In this document: piece after piece, positions 9,097-19,218 of the stretch
Layout: the number at the start of each line of letters is the position of its first letter
Numbering within the stretch: the first letter of the stretch is position 1
DNA from: an unicellular cyanobacterium SU2
Lineage (GTDB): Bacteria; Cyanobacteriota; Cyanobacteriia; Cyanobacteriales; Microcystaceae
Reading direction: 5' to 3'
Assembly (NCBI GenBank): GCA_002110465.1
Contig: NEED01000001.1
Span: forward strand, 1 to 64,000
Length of the DNA stretch: 64,000 bases
The notes under the pieces: model-generated
Database searches by the model: none
Told to the model about the DNA's origin: nothing
The model's input: only the letters and a program-made list of their open reading frames with translations
Position numbers and translations under genes: made by a program

Positions 9097-9431
9097 ATTT
9101 TTATTTCCTTATTTAACACTTATATTAAAAGATGTAACATTAAATAAATATTTATGTCAAGTTTTTGACAAAACAACGATTTTATGGTAAAAAAAGATAC
9201 CCTCTAGGACAACCCGATTCTATCCAGAAAAAATCATTGATCGAATAAATTGAATTAGGTAAGTTGCTTGTGTGAAGCGTCACAAACCTCGCGCAAAGCG
9301 AAGCGTCGTGGGTAGGTAGTTCATGTCTTGTTGGATCACAGACCAATTAAATATGTTTTACTTTGAAGAGACGAAAATACTAAAATAGAGACGCTTGTGC
9401 TAAACGTCTCTATTGGTTAAACAGGGAAGGG
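9097..9431. other. 335-bp intergenic region between Hlip and ycf23 genes
   Basis: The left 70 bases should hold the Hlip promoter. Around 9270-9315 there is a locally GC-rich patch rich in GCG/AAGC words (GCGCAAAGCGAAGCGTCG) that stands out from the AT-rich surroundings and looks like a dispersed genomic repeat. The right end holds the ycf23 terminator. No gene seen. Confidence 0.4.
9384..9414 (-). terminator. Terminator hairpin after ycf23
   Basis: A perfect 10-bp stem AATAGAGACG / CGTCTCTATT with an 11-base loop lies 17 bases beyond the ycf23 stop. On the minus strand it is followed by TTTTAG. Confidence 0.65.
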
Positions 9432-10196
9432 TTAAGGGCTAACTGTAGCCGAAGTAGTAGTCCTTAATGCTTCAACCAAAGAACGAACCGCAGCCACCAT
9501 AGCGACTTCATCATTAAGTTGATTGATCGCTGATCCAACCCCGACACCAGAAGCCCCAGCCGCAATCGCCAGAGGAACAGTCACCGAAGATAACCCAGAC
9601 GCACATAACACCGGAACAGACACCGCATGAGAAATACTATGAGCAGCGGCTAAGGTAGGGGCAGCTTTTTCAACTAACCCTAGGGTTCCTGCATGGGTAG
9701 GCTGACTGCTAGTTCCGCCTTCGGTTTGGATAATATCGGCCCCAACTGCTACTAACTGCTCAGCCAATTGTACTTGTTCATCGAGGGGAAGAATATGAGG
9801 AACGGTTACCGAGAGAGTAATATTAGGAAGAAGAGAACGAGTTTTCTGGGTTAAAGATAGAACTTCTTTAGCTTCAAACCGTCGTCCTTGGGCATAGAAA
9901 GCATCAAAATTGCCAATTTCAATTAAATCTGCTCCTGCCTTAACGGCCTCTACAAATAACTCAGGGTCTACCGCCGAGACACAAATAGGTAACTCAATTA
10001 ATTGACGAACATGGCGCACCAACGCCCCATCTGCGGCAATATCAACAAAGGTTGCGCCCCCTGCTTGAGCGGCTTTAACAATCGCAGTAACATTCGCTGT
10101 GTCAAAATTAGTCAAGCCACTAATGACTTTGAGTGCGTTGCGTTGAGTCAAGGCTGTCTCTAATTTAGGATGGATAGTCATAGACGTTATAGACAT
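9432..10196 (-). CDS. ycf23: Ycf23/DUF561 family protein
   Basis: A 254-aa (beta/alpha)8-barrel-like protein. Recognisable segments are ALKVISGLTNFD near the start, the VDIAADGALVR strand, ICVSAVDPELF, a Gly-rich TEGGTSSQP loop and ASGLSSVTVPLAIAAGASGVGVGSA near the C-terminus. The last two look like phosphate-binding loops of TIM-barrel enzymes. The family is encoded in red-algal plastids and in cyanobacteria as ycf23; its reaction is not established. An internal Met at residue 6 is an alternative start. Single-gene transcript with its own terminator. Confidence 0.88.
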   Translation of the reverse strand: MSITSMTIHPKLETALTQRNALKVISGLTNFDTANVTAIVKAAQAGGATFVDIAADGALVRHVRQLIELPICVSAVDPELFVEAVKAGADLIEIGNFDAFYAQGRRFEAKEVLSLTQKTRSLLPNITLSVTVPHILPLDEQVQLAEQLVAVGADIIQTEGGTSSQPTHAGTLGLVEKAAPTLAAAHSISHAVSVPVLCASGLSSVTVPLAIAAGASGVGVGSAINQLNDEVAMVAAVRSLVEALRTTTSATVSP

Positions 10197-10331
10197 TCAA
10201 GATAAATTCTGATGAGTTTATTGTGCCATTTTCCTATCGGATTAAGAAAGTCTTAGTTAAAACCTTAAGATAGAGTCTCAGGGAGACGATATCATCAAAG
10301 ATGAAATCATTATCTGGCCTGGGAATATCGA

Positions 10332-11498
10332 ATGATCAAACTGGCAACACGAGTGGGGACAGTTTCCCCGTCAATTACCCTTGCAATTGCAGCCAAAGCA
10401 AAAGCCATGAAAGCACAAGGCATTGATGTCTGTAGCTTTAGTGCAGGAGAACCCGACTTTGATACCCCGCAACATATCAAAGAAGCGGCTAAACTGGCTC
10501 TAGATCAAGGAAAAACCAAGTATGGGCCGGCCGCAGGAGAACCAAAACTAAGGGAAGCGATCGCCAAAAAGTTACGTGATGATAATCATTTGGACTACAC
10601 CCCAGAAAATGTAATCGTTACCAATGGGGGGAAACAATCCCTATTTAACTTGATGTTAGCGTTGATTGATCCTGGGGATGAAGTGATTATTCCGGCTCCT
10701 TATTGGTTAAGTTATCCAGAAATGGTGAAACTAGCCACAGGAACCCCTGTGATTGTCCAGACAACTGAAGACACAGACTATAAAATCACCCCTGAACAAC
10801 TCCGTCAAGCGATAACACCTAAAACAAAGTTATTTGTGCTTAATTCTCCGTCTAACCCCACAGGAACGGTTTATACTCCTGCACAAATCAAGGCATTAGC
10901 TGAAGTCATTATTGACCATGATTTGTGGGTCGTATCTGATGAGATTTATGAAAAAATTCTCTATGATGGGGCAGAACATTTGAGTATTGGGGCAGTGAGT
11001 CCTGACATCTTTAAGCGTACAATTATTAGTAACGGCTTTGCTAAAAGCTACTCAATGACAGGGTGGCGTGTAGGATATTTAGCCGCTCCGTTAGAACTCA
11101 TTAAGGCAACTAACATCATCCAAAGTCATAGTACCTCTAATGTGTGTACCTTTGCTCAATATGGAGCGATCGCCGCTTTAGAAGACTCCCAAGATTGTGT
11201 CGCGCAAATGTTACAAGCATTTACTCAACGTCGTCAGGTTATTCTAGATAAAATTCGAGCAATTCCTAAACTGAGTTGTCCCACTCCCATGGGAGCTTTT
11301 TATGTTTTCATAGATATTAGTCAAACCAAAATGAATTCCCTCGATTTTTGTGATGCACTATTAGATAAGCAACAGGTAACAGCCATCCCAGGAAAAGCAT
11401 TTGGTGCTGATCGTTGTATCCGCTTATCCTATGCCACCGATCTCAGTTCTATCGAAAAAGGAATTGATAGAATCGCTAAATTTGTCAGTAGTCTTTAA
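10332..11498 (+). CDS. aspC: Aspartate aminotransferase (class I, PLP-dependent)
   Basis: A 388-aa fold-type I aminotransferase of subgroup I-beta. Lys238, in [17 protein letters not shown], forms the PLP aldimine. Asn175 (NSPSNPTG), Asp203 and Tyr206 (VSDEIYE) and Arg246 complete the cofactor site. [10 protein letters not shown] near residue 37 is typical of this bacterial subgroup, some members of which also act on prephenate. It transfers the amino group between aspartate and oxaloacetate in nitrogen metabolism. The gene is 22 bases upstream of a UspA gene on the same strand, so the two are probably co-transcribed. Confidence 0.93.
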   Translation: MIKLATRVGTVSPSITLAIAAKAKAMKAQGIDVCSFSAGEPDFDTPQHIKEAAKLALDQGKTKYGPAAGEPKLREAIAKKLRDDNHLDYTPENVIVTNGGKQSLFNLMLALIDPGDEVIIPAPYWLSYPEMVKLATGTPVIVQTTEDTDYKITPEQLRQAITPKTKLFVLNSPSNPTGTVYTPAQIKALAEVIIDHDLWVVSDEIYEKILYDGAEHLSIGAVSPDIFKRTIISNGFAKSYSMTGWRVGYLAAPLELIKATNIIQSHSTSNVCTFAQYGAIAALEDSQDCVAQMLQAFTQRRQVILDKIRAIPKLSCPTPMGAFYVFIDISQTKMNSLDFCDALLDKQQVTAIPGKAFGADRCIRLSYATDLSSIEKGIDRIAKFVSSL

Positions 11499-11520
11499 CA
11501 TAATTAATTGGAGCATAATT

Positions 11521-12006
11521 ATGCCATATAAAAAAATTTTAGTCGCTTTAGATAAAAGTTCTTTGGGTCAGCAAGTGTTTGAGCAAGGGTTATCTATTGC
11601 CAAACAAGATAGGGCAAGTTTAATGCTATTCCATAGTTTACCCGTAGACAATCAAACATTAACCCCCTATGCCAGTCTTTATAATGAAGAGTTGGCTGAG
11701 TTTTCTACCCTAATTCGAGAACAAATGGAAAAGAAAACTGAAGAAGTTCGTTACTGGTTAGCCGACTATGCAAAAATGGCTGACGAGCAAGGCGTAAGGA
11801 CAGAATGGGACTGGAAAATCGGAGAACCTGGTCGTTGGATTAGAGAAGTGGCTAAGAGTTGGGATGCAGATTTAATCGTGATCGGAAGACGAGGACTTCA
11901 CGGCCTCAGTGAAATGTTCTTAGGCAGTGTTAGTAATTATGTGGTTCACCACGTCCATTGTTCAGTGTTAGTGGTTCAAGGAGGGAAAACCTCGTCAAGT
12001 GAATAG
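11521..12006 (+). CDS. Universal stress protein (UspA family)
   Basis: The protein is 161 aa from the ATG at 11521 (MPYKKILVALDKSS). Longer in-frame readings overlap aspC and are not credible. The ATP-binding signature G-2x-G-9x-G-S is met by GRRGLHGLSEMFLGS around residues 125-140, so this is probably an ATP-binding subtype. Between strands 1 and 2 there is a helical insertion with Tyr/Glu-rich sequence, common in cyanobacterial Usps. Likely translated from the aspC message, given the 22-base gap and GGAG just before the ATG. Confidence 0.92.
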   Translation: MPYKKILVALDKSSLGQQVFEQGLSIAKQDRASLMLFHSLPVDNQTLTPYASLYNEELAEFSTLIREQMEKKTEEVRYWLADYAKMADEQGVRTEWDWKIGEPGRWIREVAKSWDADLIVIGRRGLHGLSEMFLGSVSNYVVHHVHCSVLVVQGGKTSSSE

Positions 12007-12117
12007 GGTAGAATCACTGGGATACTTACTGTATCAATCTTGACTAAAATTAAAAGGCAAATCCCTTATTGTTCAGGAAAATCTCAGAGACTTAATTAGG
12101 GTATCTTAACCTCACTC

Positions 12118-13074
12118 ATGCGAATTGAGCAATTACAAGCATTTTTAGCTATTGCAGAAACAGGCAATTTTGGGCAAGCAGCACGACAATGTGGCATAAC
12201 CCAGTCTACAATTAGCCGACAAATTCAAGCCCTAGAAGCGATTTTAGGAGCCTTGCTATTCCATCGTACCGCCCAAGCTAAATTAACCGTTGCCGGGGAG
12301 AAAATGCTCCCAAGGGCAAGGAAAATTTGTCAAGAATGGGCAACCATCACCCAAGAAATTAAAGACTTACAAGGGGGAAAACAACCTGAACTGTGTGTTG
12401 CTGCGATTCACTCAGTGTGTGGATATTATTTACCCCCGATTCTCCAACAATTTTGTGAAGATTATCCCCAGGTTCAATTAAGAGTAACCGCTTTAGGTAG
12501 CGATCGCGCCCTCAAAGTATTACGGGATGGGTTAGTAGATGTGGCGATCGTGATGAATAATCGTTTTCTCACCACCAGTCCTGAAATGGTCGTTAATCTA
12601 CTTTATACTGAACAGATTAAAGTATTAATGGCTGCTAATCATCCCCTAACAGAATTCGTCCCAATTCCTTGGACGCAATTGAGTAACTATCCCCATGTGG
12701 TGTTTAAAGAAGGGTATGGAATGCAACGACTCGTTCAAGAATGGTTAACTACCCTCGAAATTCCCATAAAAACCGTGATGGAATTAAATACCTTAGATGC
12801 TTTTCGGGGAGTAATCCGACAAGGAGAAATAATTGCCCTATTACCTGAAACGGCTTTAATAGAAGCTCATCAAGATCCTACCTTAGCCGTACGGCCTTTA
12901 GCTCAAGTAAGTGATGTGAACTCCAAAGTCAGCCAAAATCTGACTCGTGAAGTCGTTTTAGTCACCACCAGCGATCGCTTAACTATTCCTCCGATTGCCC
13001 ATTTTTGTACCTTAGTACAACACCATTCAACTTTCTCCCAACACTCACCCAATCAAACCTCTCTTTTTGCCTGA
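12118..13074 (+). CDS. LysR-family transcriptional regulator
   Basis: A 318-aa regulator with an N-terminal winged helix-turn-helix (MRIEQLQAFLAIAETGNFGQAARQCG then TQSTISRQIQALE, residues 1-65) and a two-lobed co-inducer domain (about 90-300). Spacing and length are standard. Cyanobacterial LysR proteins govern nitrate (NtcB), carbon (NdhR/CbbR) and sulfur genes. I cannot assign this one with confidence. No divergent target gene is adjacent: the upstream gene, usp, runs in the same direction. An effector cannot be inferred. Confidence 0.88.
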   Translation: MRIEQLQAFLAIAETGNFGQAARQCGITQSTISRQIQALEAILGALLFHRTAQAKLTVAGEKMLPRARKICQEWATITQEIKDLQGGKQPELCVAAIHSVCGYYLPPILQQFCEDYPQVQLRVTALGSDRALKVLRDGLVDVAIVMNNRFLTTSPEMVVNLLYTEQIKVLMAANHPLTEFVPIPWTQLSNYPHVVFKEGYGMQRLVQEWLTTLEIPIKTVMELNTLDAFRGVIRQGEIIALLPETALIEAHQDPTLAVRPLAQVSDVNSKVSQNLTREVVLVTTSDRLTIPPIAHFCTLVQHHSTFSQHSPNQTSLFA

Positions 13075-13202
13075 ATTAACCAAGAAATAAGTGCATTAAG
13101 AGGAGGAAACGTTGTTCATTCTAAATGCTGCCATAGCATTCTTTTCCCTCTGGGTTTCCATTCCCTATAAGGGGTCTACTGGAAAGATTAGACCATATCT
13201 GA

Positions 13203-13208
13203 TATAAT
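13203..13208 (+). promoter_or_regulatory. Possible -10 element of infC
   Basis: TATAAT lies 50 bases before the infC start, after a 130-base leader region containing a small ATGCT/AGCAT hairpin. A clear -35 is missing, so this is tentative. Confidence 0.35.
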
Positions 13209-13257
13209 AGTATAAAGTAAAAAAATAATTGTTGTTAGATAGGAGCAAAAGAGTAGT

Positions 13258-13809
13258 TTGGGACGACTCAGAAAAAGAAATAGACCAGTTACATCTTCTA
13301 ATAAATCAGATCAATATCGGGTTAATAATCGAATCAGAGCTAAAGAAGTTAGAGTTGTTAATGATGAAGGAGATCAACTCGGCATTCAACCCCTACAAGA
13401 AGCCATAGACCTCGCTCAACAAGCAGAATTGGATTTAGTCGAAGTAGCCCCCAAAGCTTCACCACCAGTGTGTAAAATCATTGATTACGGGAAATTTAAG
13501 TATCAACTACAGAAAAAAGAAGCTCAAGCCAAGAGAAACCGCACTGAAAACTCGGTCAAGGAGTTAAAGTTGAGATACTGTACTGATGTAGGGGACTTAA
13601 ATACGAAGCTAAGACAAGCCCGCAAATTTCTCAATGATGGTTGCAAAGTTAAATTATCAATGAGATTTAGAGGTCGGGAACGAGCCTTTATGAAGCAAGG
13701 GCGTGAAAAGTTAGATAATATTGTCGAAAGGCTGTCTGACGTTGGTGGGAAAGAAGGAAGTAGCAACTACAATGGTAATCAACTGTCTATTGTCTTAGAA
13801 CCGAGTTAA
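13258..13809 (+). CDS. infC: Translation initiation factor IF-3, TTG start
   Basis: A 183-aa IF-3 with the N-domain (NNRIRAKEVRVVNDEGDQLG) followed by the Lys-rich linker and the C-domain (VKELKLRYCTDVGDL). It binds the 30S subunit, blocks 50S joining and proofreads start codons. The frame is closed by a TAG at 13240, and between it and the conserved sequence there is no ATG or GTG. TTG at 13258 is the only standard start, with AGGAG at 13241-13245. Rare start codons on infC are the basis of IF-3 autoregulation in enterobacteria (AUU in E. coli). The same logic may apply here. Confidence 0.93.
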   Translation: MGRLRKRNRPVTSSNKSDQYRVNNRIRAKEVRVVNDEGDQLGIQPLQEAIDLAQQAELDLVEVAPKASPPVCKIIDYGKFKYQLQKKEAQAKRNRTENSVKELKLRYCTDVGDLNTKLRQARKFLNDGCKVKLSMRFRGRERAFMKQGREKLDNIVERLSDVGGKEGSSNYNGNQLSIVLEPS

Positions 13810-16385
13810 TTATTTTCAACTAATAAAGCTTCGGCATCCTGAGCGGTCAAGGGTTTGGAAAACAAATACCCTTGGCCATAATTACAATTAAGAGACTCAA
13901 GGATCTGAAGTTGCTCTTCTGTCTCAATCCCTTCGGCAATAACATCTAAACCAAGATTATGACCTAAATCAATAATAGTCCGAACAATATCAATGTACTT
14001 TTTTTGATCATCTCTTAGCTCCATCGGGCTGACAAAAGACCGGTCAACTTTTAGGGTATCAATGGGAAAACGATGGAGATAACTTAAAGATGAATAACCT
14101 GTTCCAAAATCATCAATACTGAGTTGTAACCCTAAGGCCTTGAGTCGTCTGAGTAATTGAATGGCAGCCTCCACATCATTCATCATCATACTTTCAGTAA
14201 TTTCTAGCTTTAAATAATTACCTGAAACCTTAATTTTCTTTAAGGTGTCTTGAATCTGTTTCACTAGATTAGGTTGAGTCAATTGGCGACTAGAAAGATT
14301 AACACTCATAATTAAAGGAGGCACATGGGGAAATTTTTCATGCCAGTCATGAATTTGCTGACAAGCTTCTTGTAGAATCCATTGTCCTAGGGGAACAATT
14401 AAACCGGTTTCTTCGGCCAAAGGAATAAAATCACCAGGAGAAATAAAACCCCGTTTAGGAGAAATCCAACGGACTAACGCTTCAAAACCAGCAATTTGTT
14501 TCGTTTTTAGGGAAAGTATTGGTTGATAATACAGTTGAAATTCTTCCGCGTGTAAGGCGGCGCGCAAATCCGTTTCTAATTGCCAACGTTCTAAAGCCTG
14601 AGTATCCATACCAGCTATAAATCTCTCATAGCAAGTAATTCCTAATTCTTTTGCCCGAACCATGGCAATATCGGCATGGCGTAGAAGCTCATCTGCCTGA
14701 AAATGTTGGTCAATAGGTTTAAAAGCAATTCCCATACTAGCAGTGACATAAATCGTTTGTTCTTGCCAATAAAAAGGTTTTGTAAACTCTTTTTTGATTC
14801 CCTCGGCTAAGATTGTTGCTCGATGGGGATCATTAATCTGCTTCCAACAAATAGCAAACTCATCCCCTCCCACCCGTCCGAGAATCATCTGGGAATTAAT
14901 CTGCTCTTGCAACCGTTGAGCAATTTGAATGAGGAGATGGTCCCCAGCCTCATATCCTAAACTATCATTGATAGCTTTGAAGCGATCAAGATCAATCAAC
15001 AAAACCGCTCTGAATAGGTTTTCAGAAGACGAAACAGAGGGGCTAGGTAATTGAGTTTGGCTCAAAAATAATCGTCGGTTGGGAAGTTCGGTTAAAGCAT
15101 CATAATAGGTACGATAAATAACCTTATAAGCTAAAACACAAGTCCCCGTAGTTAGCAAGCCAAAAAGAGGAGAAATTATGGGAATCCAACCTGATTGAGT
15201 AAATATTAACAACCCAATGCCCCATAAACTCAACCCTGCTATGATCATCGCCCCTCCCAAACGCCACAGAGAATCGATGTTCCAGACTAATAAGCCTCCT
15301 GCCAAACACCACACCCCAATCCAAGCCCATTCTAACCACTCAGTCCAAAACCAGAATAAGCGATCGCCATCCAAAACCGTACTCAATATTTGACTCACCA
15401 TTTGTCCGTGGATGATAACCCCTGACATTTCAAAGTTTTGGGTTTGAGTTCTACTATGAGGAGTCGGAAACCTATCTTTACCACTGGGGGCTGTTACCCC
15501 AATTAAAATAACTTTATCTTTGACCCAATCAGGATCAAACTTTTCTTCCAAGAGTTGTGTCAAGGTTATTTTTCGTACCCAAGCTGGTCTTTGATACTTC
15601 ACCAGGGTTTGCCAACCACTAGCTTCTTTAGGGGAGAGTTGATAGCCCCCTGCATTAGCTTGGAGCCTCGGAAAAACCACCTGATTAATCTTCAAGGAGT
15701 CATGTTCAACCATCAAATCATCCGTGTCTAGATAATGTAGGGCAACTTGTAGGGCAAAAGAATTCGCTTGAATTTTTCCTGATGGGGACTGAACGTGCAT
15801 CAGATAGCGACGGACAATATTATCTGCATCAATAACGAGATCAGCGAATCCCAAGCGATGGGCTGGAATATGCGAAGGGGCTGAAATTCCTTGTTTATTG
15901 GTTGGCGTTGGTAATTGATTGACTGCAATTACATTAGAAGCTTGAAGTTCTTTGGTTAGTTGTTCTGTTCCTGGGACGTGGGGAATGTCTCGAAAAATAT
16001 CAAGACCAATGGTTTTAGGTTGGTATGTTTGTAGCGTGTTTAACGCTTGAGCAATGACACCATCAGATAATGGCCATCGTTGTTGCTGTTGAATATCTTG
16101 TTCGGTAATTGTCACCACTAACAAACGGGGATCTTCCTTCCTGTGAGAGAAGGTTCGCACTAAATGATCGTAAGTGAGTAGCTCCAAAAATTGTATTTTA
16201 CCTAACTGTTTATGTGCCACTAACAAAAGGGTCACTAAAATACTGGAAACTCCTACCCGTAGCCATAGACGATTTTTGGCTTTGGCAACGCGAACTTGAG
16301 AGGATTTATGAGACAGACGATATGTACCGTTACCTTGAGCAGCGGTCATAAAAAGACGCATTGCCTGGTGAAAATTAACTATCAC
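13806..16385 (-). CDS. CHASE2-sensor diguanylate cyclase/phosphodiesterase (GGDEF-EAL)
   Basis: 859 aa. An N-terminal membrane helix (about residues 43-58) leads into an extracytoplasmic CHASE2 domain (about 60-340), then three membrane helices (about 345-425), then cytosolic GGDEF and EAL domains. The GGDEF motif RVGGDEFAI is intact. The EAL domain keeps FEALVRW, MSVNLSS, EITESMMM, IDDFGTGYSS, the KVDRSF Lys and AEGIETEEQ, so both cyclase and phosphodiesterase activities look possible for c-di-GMP. I see no RxxD inhibitory site just before GGDEF. It ends with a four-base overlap on convergent infC. The divergent neighbour is a DUF928 gene. Confidence 0.94.
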   Translation of the reverse strand: MIVNFHQAMRLFMTAAQGNGTYRLSHKSSQVRVAKAKNRLWLRVGVSSILVTLLLVAHKQLGKIQFLELLTYDHLVRTFSHRKEDPRLLVVTITEQDIQQQQRWPLSDGVIAQALNTLQTYQPKTIGLDIFRDIPHVPGTEQLTKELQASNVIAVNQLPTPTNKQGISAPSHIPAHRLGFADLVIDADNIVRRYLMHVQSPSGKIQANSFALQVALHYLDTDDLMVEHDSLKINQVVFPRLQANAGGYQLSPKEASGWQTLVKYQRPAWVRKITLTQLLEEKFDPDWVKDKVILIGVTAPSGKDRFPTPHSRTQTQNFEMSGVIIHGQMVSQILSTVLDGDRLFWFWTEWLEWAWIGVWCLAGGLLVWNIDSLWRLGGAMIIAGLSLWGIGLLIFTQSGWIPIISPLFGLLTTGTCVLAYKVIYRTYYDALTELPNRRLFLSQTQLPSPSVSSSENLFRAVLLIDLDRFKAINDSLGYEAGDHLLIQIAQRLQEQINSQMILGRVGGDEFAICWKQINDPHRATILAEGIKKEFTKPFYWQEQTIYVTASMGIAFKPIDQHFQADELLRHADIAMVRAKELGITCYERFIAGMDTQALERWQLETDLRAALHAEEFQLYYQPILSLKTKQIAGFEALVRWISPKRGFISPGDFIPLAEETGLIVPLGQWILQEACQQIHDWHEKFPHVPPLIMSVNLSSRQLTQPNLVKQIQDTLKKIKVSGNYLKLEITESMMMNDVEAAIQLLRRLKALGLQLSIDDFGTGYSSLSYLHRFPIDTLKVDRSFVSPMELRDDQKKYIDIVRTIIDLGHNLGLDVIAEGIETEEQLQILESLNCNYGQGYLFSKPLTAQDAEALLVENN

Positions 16386-16610
16386 AATAGTCTAGTTGTA
16401 GGAACATTATCTTATCCTGGCAAAATAGTCAGGCAAATTTCAAGGGGAATTTGGGTATTTTTGGGGAGAATAAAAAACTCGACGATTACTAAGCTTAATA
16501 TTACAATAGTTTAATATATGTTCCCTAAAATTGTACTATTTATGGACAAAATCTATTACATAAAAATTAACATGAATAAACCTCATCCAATGTTGTAAAA
16601 ATTGCCAATC

Positions 16611-17435
16611 ATGTTCAAAAAAACACTCCTGACAAAAACAGCGACGATATGGGGAATAACATCACTTATCACCCTATTGATCTGGAATTTTCCTGTGCTG
16701 TCTCAAGATCAAAAATCTTCTGACAATCAAAGTGATTCATTAGCCGACGTTACGCCAGATCGTCGCCGAGGGGGAGCCAGTCGGCGTATTCAGAATACCC
16801 AAGAACGTACCAACAAAAATGAAACGGTTGAGGCTCCCCAAAGACGGAAACCAGCCGCAGGCCGTCCTAATGACAATTATTGTGACTTTGATCCTCAAAA
16901 ACTGACTGCCCTAATTCCGAGAAATTTGGTCAGTACCACGGTCAACCCTCAACCCACTTTACTTTTCTTTATCCCTGGTATTGCCAAAGGAACAGACCTA
17001 GAGTTAGTGCTTAGAAGCCCTAACGATGAATTAATCTATAAAAAAGAATTTCAAAGTAAGGGACAAAGGGGAATTATGAACCTGCAATTGCCTCCGTTGA
17101 TTTCTGTTTCCCCTCAAGTTAATGCTACTCCTTATCATTGGTATTTATCGGTGATTTGTAATCACTCAGATAGGGCTTATGATATAGTCGTTGAAGGATT
17201 AATCAAACCAGTTTCTCTTAACCCAACCTTAGCTGAAAAAATTGCTCAGGCTACCCCAACTGAACAGATTAAACTCTATCAAGATTATAATTTGTGGAAC
17301 GAAACCCTCAACCTCTTAGTGTCTCTCAAGCGATCGCGTCCTCAAGATCCGACTGTCATAGGGTTGTGGGAGAAGCTTTTAGAGTCTGTCGATCTCGATC
17401 AAACTATTGCTCAACAGCCGTTGTTAAATCCTTAA
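16611..17435 (+). CDS. DUF928 family exported protein
   Basis: About 274 aa from the ATG at 16611; a TTG three codons earlier is in frame but less likely. A signal peptide (MFKKTLLTKTATIWGITSL onward, ending near LSQ) precedes an Arg/Gln-rich linker containing TPDRRRGGASRRIQNTQER. A C-terminal beta-rich DUF928 domain follows, with the characteristic NPQPTLLFFIPG segment and two Cys residues. DUF928 proteins are cyanobacterial and often occur beside CHASE2 proteins, as here, where the two start divergently about 220 bases apart. A functional link between them is inference. Confidence 0.82.
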   Translation: MFKKTLLTKTATIWGITSLITLLIWNFPVLSQDQKSSDNQSDSLADVTPDRRRGGASRRIQNTQERTNKNETVEAPQRRKPAAGRPNDNYCDFDPQKLTALIPRNLVSTTVNPQPTLLFFIPGIAKGTDLELVLRSPNDELIYKKEFQSKGQRGIMNLQLPPLISVSPQVNATPYHWYLSVICNHSDRAYDIVVEGLIKPVSLNPTLAEKIAQATPTEQIKLYQDYNLWNETLNLLVSLKRSRPQDPTVIGLWEKLLESVDLDQTIAQQPLLNP

Positions 17436-17579
17436 TTTAATCTATAGTTTATGTATAATTCTCGGTTATGTAACGTTATTTAAGCAACTACTCCCTACAT
17501 ACAATAACTTTGAGACAATCAAAGACAGCTTGAAGCAATGTCATTATCAAGTCTTATTCAATAGACACCGGAGAATTGT

Positions 17580-19106
17580 ATGAAACTCGCTTACTGGATG
17601 TATGCTGGCCCTGCACACATTGGAACCCTCAGAATTGCCAGTTCCTTCAAAAACGTCCATGCGATTATGCACGCACCCCTAGGCGATGATTATTTTAATG
17701 TAATGCGGTCGATGCTTGAACGGGAGAGAGATTTTACCCCAGTGACTGCCAGTATTGTAGACCGTAATGTGTTGGCGCGGGGTTCCCAAGAAAAGGTAGT
17801 CGATAATATTGTTCGCAAAGATGGGGAAGAGAACCCTGATTTAATTGTTTTAACCCCTACTTGTACCTCTAGTATTTTACAAGAAGATTTAGCGAATTTT
17901 GTAGACCGCGCTCAAATGGATGCTAAAGGGGATGTTATGTTAGCTGATGTTAATCATTATCGCTATAATGAACTGCAAGCAGCAGATAGAACCTTGCATC
18001 AAGTCGTTAAATTTTACCTAGAAAAAGCTAAGAAAAAAGAACAATTACCCCAAGGGAAAACGGAACATCCTTCGGTTAATATTATTGGAATTTCTACCCT
18101 AGGATTCCATAACCAACATGACTGTACAGAATTAAAACGGTTGATGGCAGATTTAGGAATTGAAGTGAATGAAGTCATTCCCGAAGGCGCATCAGTTCAT
18201 AACTTGAAAAATCTACCAAAAGCCTGGTTTAATTTAGTTCCTTATCGGGAATTAGGGTTAGCAACTGCTCAATATTTACAAAAAGAATTTGCTATGCCTT
18301 ATGTGGATATTACCCCGATGGGAGTAGTAGAAACAGCACGGTGTATTCGCAAGATTCAACAGGTAATTAAGGAACAAGGGGTGAATGTTGATTATGAAGA
18401 TTATATCAATGAACAAACTCTTCATGTTTCCCAAGCGGCTTGGTTTTCTCGTTCTATTGACTGTCAAAATTTAACCGGTAAAAAAGCGGTGGTGTTTGGG
18501 GATAATACCCATGCAGCAGCACTGACTAAAATTCTGGCGCGAGAGATGGGAATTCATGTGGTTTTAGCCGGAACCTATTGTAAGTATGATGGGGAATGGT
18601 TTACTGAACAAGTAAGGGAATATTGCGATCAAGTATTGATTAGTGATGATAATGCAGAAATTGGTGATGCGATCGCTCGTTTGGAACCGTCTGCTATTTT
18701 TGGAACCCAAATGGAACGCCATGTTGGGAAGCGGTTAGATATTCCTTGTGGGGTTATTGCTGCACCCATTCATATTCAAAATTTCCCTATTGGTTACAAA
18801 CCTTTCTGTGGTTATGAAGGAACTAATCAGATTACTGATTTAATCTATAATTCCTTTACTTTGGGGATGGAAGATCATCTGTTGGAAATCTTTGGGGGAC
18901 ATGATACCAAAGAAGTTATTACTAAAGGAATTTCTGCTGATTCTGATTTGAATTGGAACAAAGAAGCACAAGCAGAATTAAATAAAATTCCTGGTTTTGT
19001 CAGAGGAAAAGTGAAGCGTAATACGGAAAAATTTGCCCGTGAAAGAGGATTTTCTGAGATTTCTCTTGAAGTTATGTATGCCGCTAAAGAGTCGGTAGGT
19101 GCTTAA
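17580..19106 (+). CDS. chlB: Light-independent protochlorophyllide reductase subunit B
   Basis: 508 aa, the normal length. ChlB pairs with ChlN to form the catalytic component of dark-operative POR, a nitrogenase-like complex that reduces the C17-C18 bond of protochlorophyllide. Asp36 in APLGDDYFN is the unusual aspartate ligand of the ChlN-ChlB 4Fe-4S cluster. [14 protein letters not shown] and the C-terminal [11 protein letters not shown] segment are diagnostic. GGAG lies 7 bases before the ATG. chlL and chlN are not in this window. The complex is oxygen-sensitive; the genes downstream encode two iron-dependent proteins linked by family to oxygen or tetrapyrrole chemistry. Confidence 0.98.
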   Translation: MKLAYWMYAGPAHIGTLRIASSFKNVHAIMHAPLGDDYFNVMRSMLERERDFTPVTASIVDRNVLARGSQEKVVDNIVRKDGEENPDLIVLTPTCTSSILQEDLANFVDRAQMDAKGDVMLADVNHYRYNELQAADRTLHQVVKFYLEKAKKKEQLPQGKTEHPSVNIIGISTLGFHNQHDCTELKRLMADLGIEVNEVIPEGASVHNLKNLPKAWFNLVPYRELGLATAQYLQKEFAMPYVDITPMGVVETARCIRKIQQVIKEQGVNVDYEDYINEQTLHVSQAAWFSRSIDCQNLTGKKAVVFGDNTHAAALTKILAREMGIHVVLAGTYCKYDGEWFTEQVREYCDQVLISDDNAEIGDAIARLEPSAIFGTQMERHVGKRLDIPCGVIAAPIHIQNFPIGYKPFCGYEGTNQITDLIYNSFTLGMEDHLLEIFGGHDTKEVITKGISADSDLNWNKEAQAELNKIPGFVRGKVKRNTEKFARERGFSEISLEVMYAAKESVGA

Positions 19107-19120
19107 TTAAATCTAGGGTA

Positions 19121-19142
19121 GGGTGGGCAATGCCCACCTTTA
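19121..19142 (+). terminator. Terminator after chlB
   Basis: GGTGGGC/GCCCACC (19122-19128 with 19132-19138), with a three-base loop followed by TTTA, 15 bases after the chlB stop. A related hairpin lies at 29971-29989. Confidence 0.65.
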
Positions 19143-19166
19143 TTAGTATCTACTATTAGTATCTAC
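19141..19166. repeat. 13-bp tandem duplication
   Basis: TATTAGTATCTAC occurs twice in direct succession just after the chlB terminator. Confidence 0.8.
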
Positions 19167-19218
19167 TCATGCTTATTACCTGAACTATCTTAAAAGTCCA
19201 ATATTTTGAGCATATACT

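Noticed and set aside
9097-9160. HLR1 (RpaB) sites before the Hlip gene
   Set aside because: One GTTACA-like half site is present but no second half at the right spacing.
11401-11520. 40-codon N-terminal extension of the UspA frame into aspC
   Set aside because: Overlaps aspC, and the family N-terminus MPYKKILVALD begins at 11521 with its own ribosome-binding sequence.
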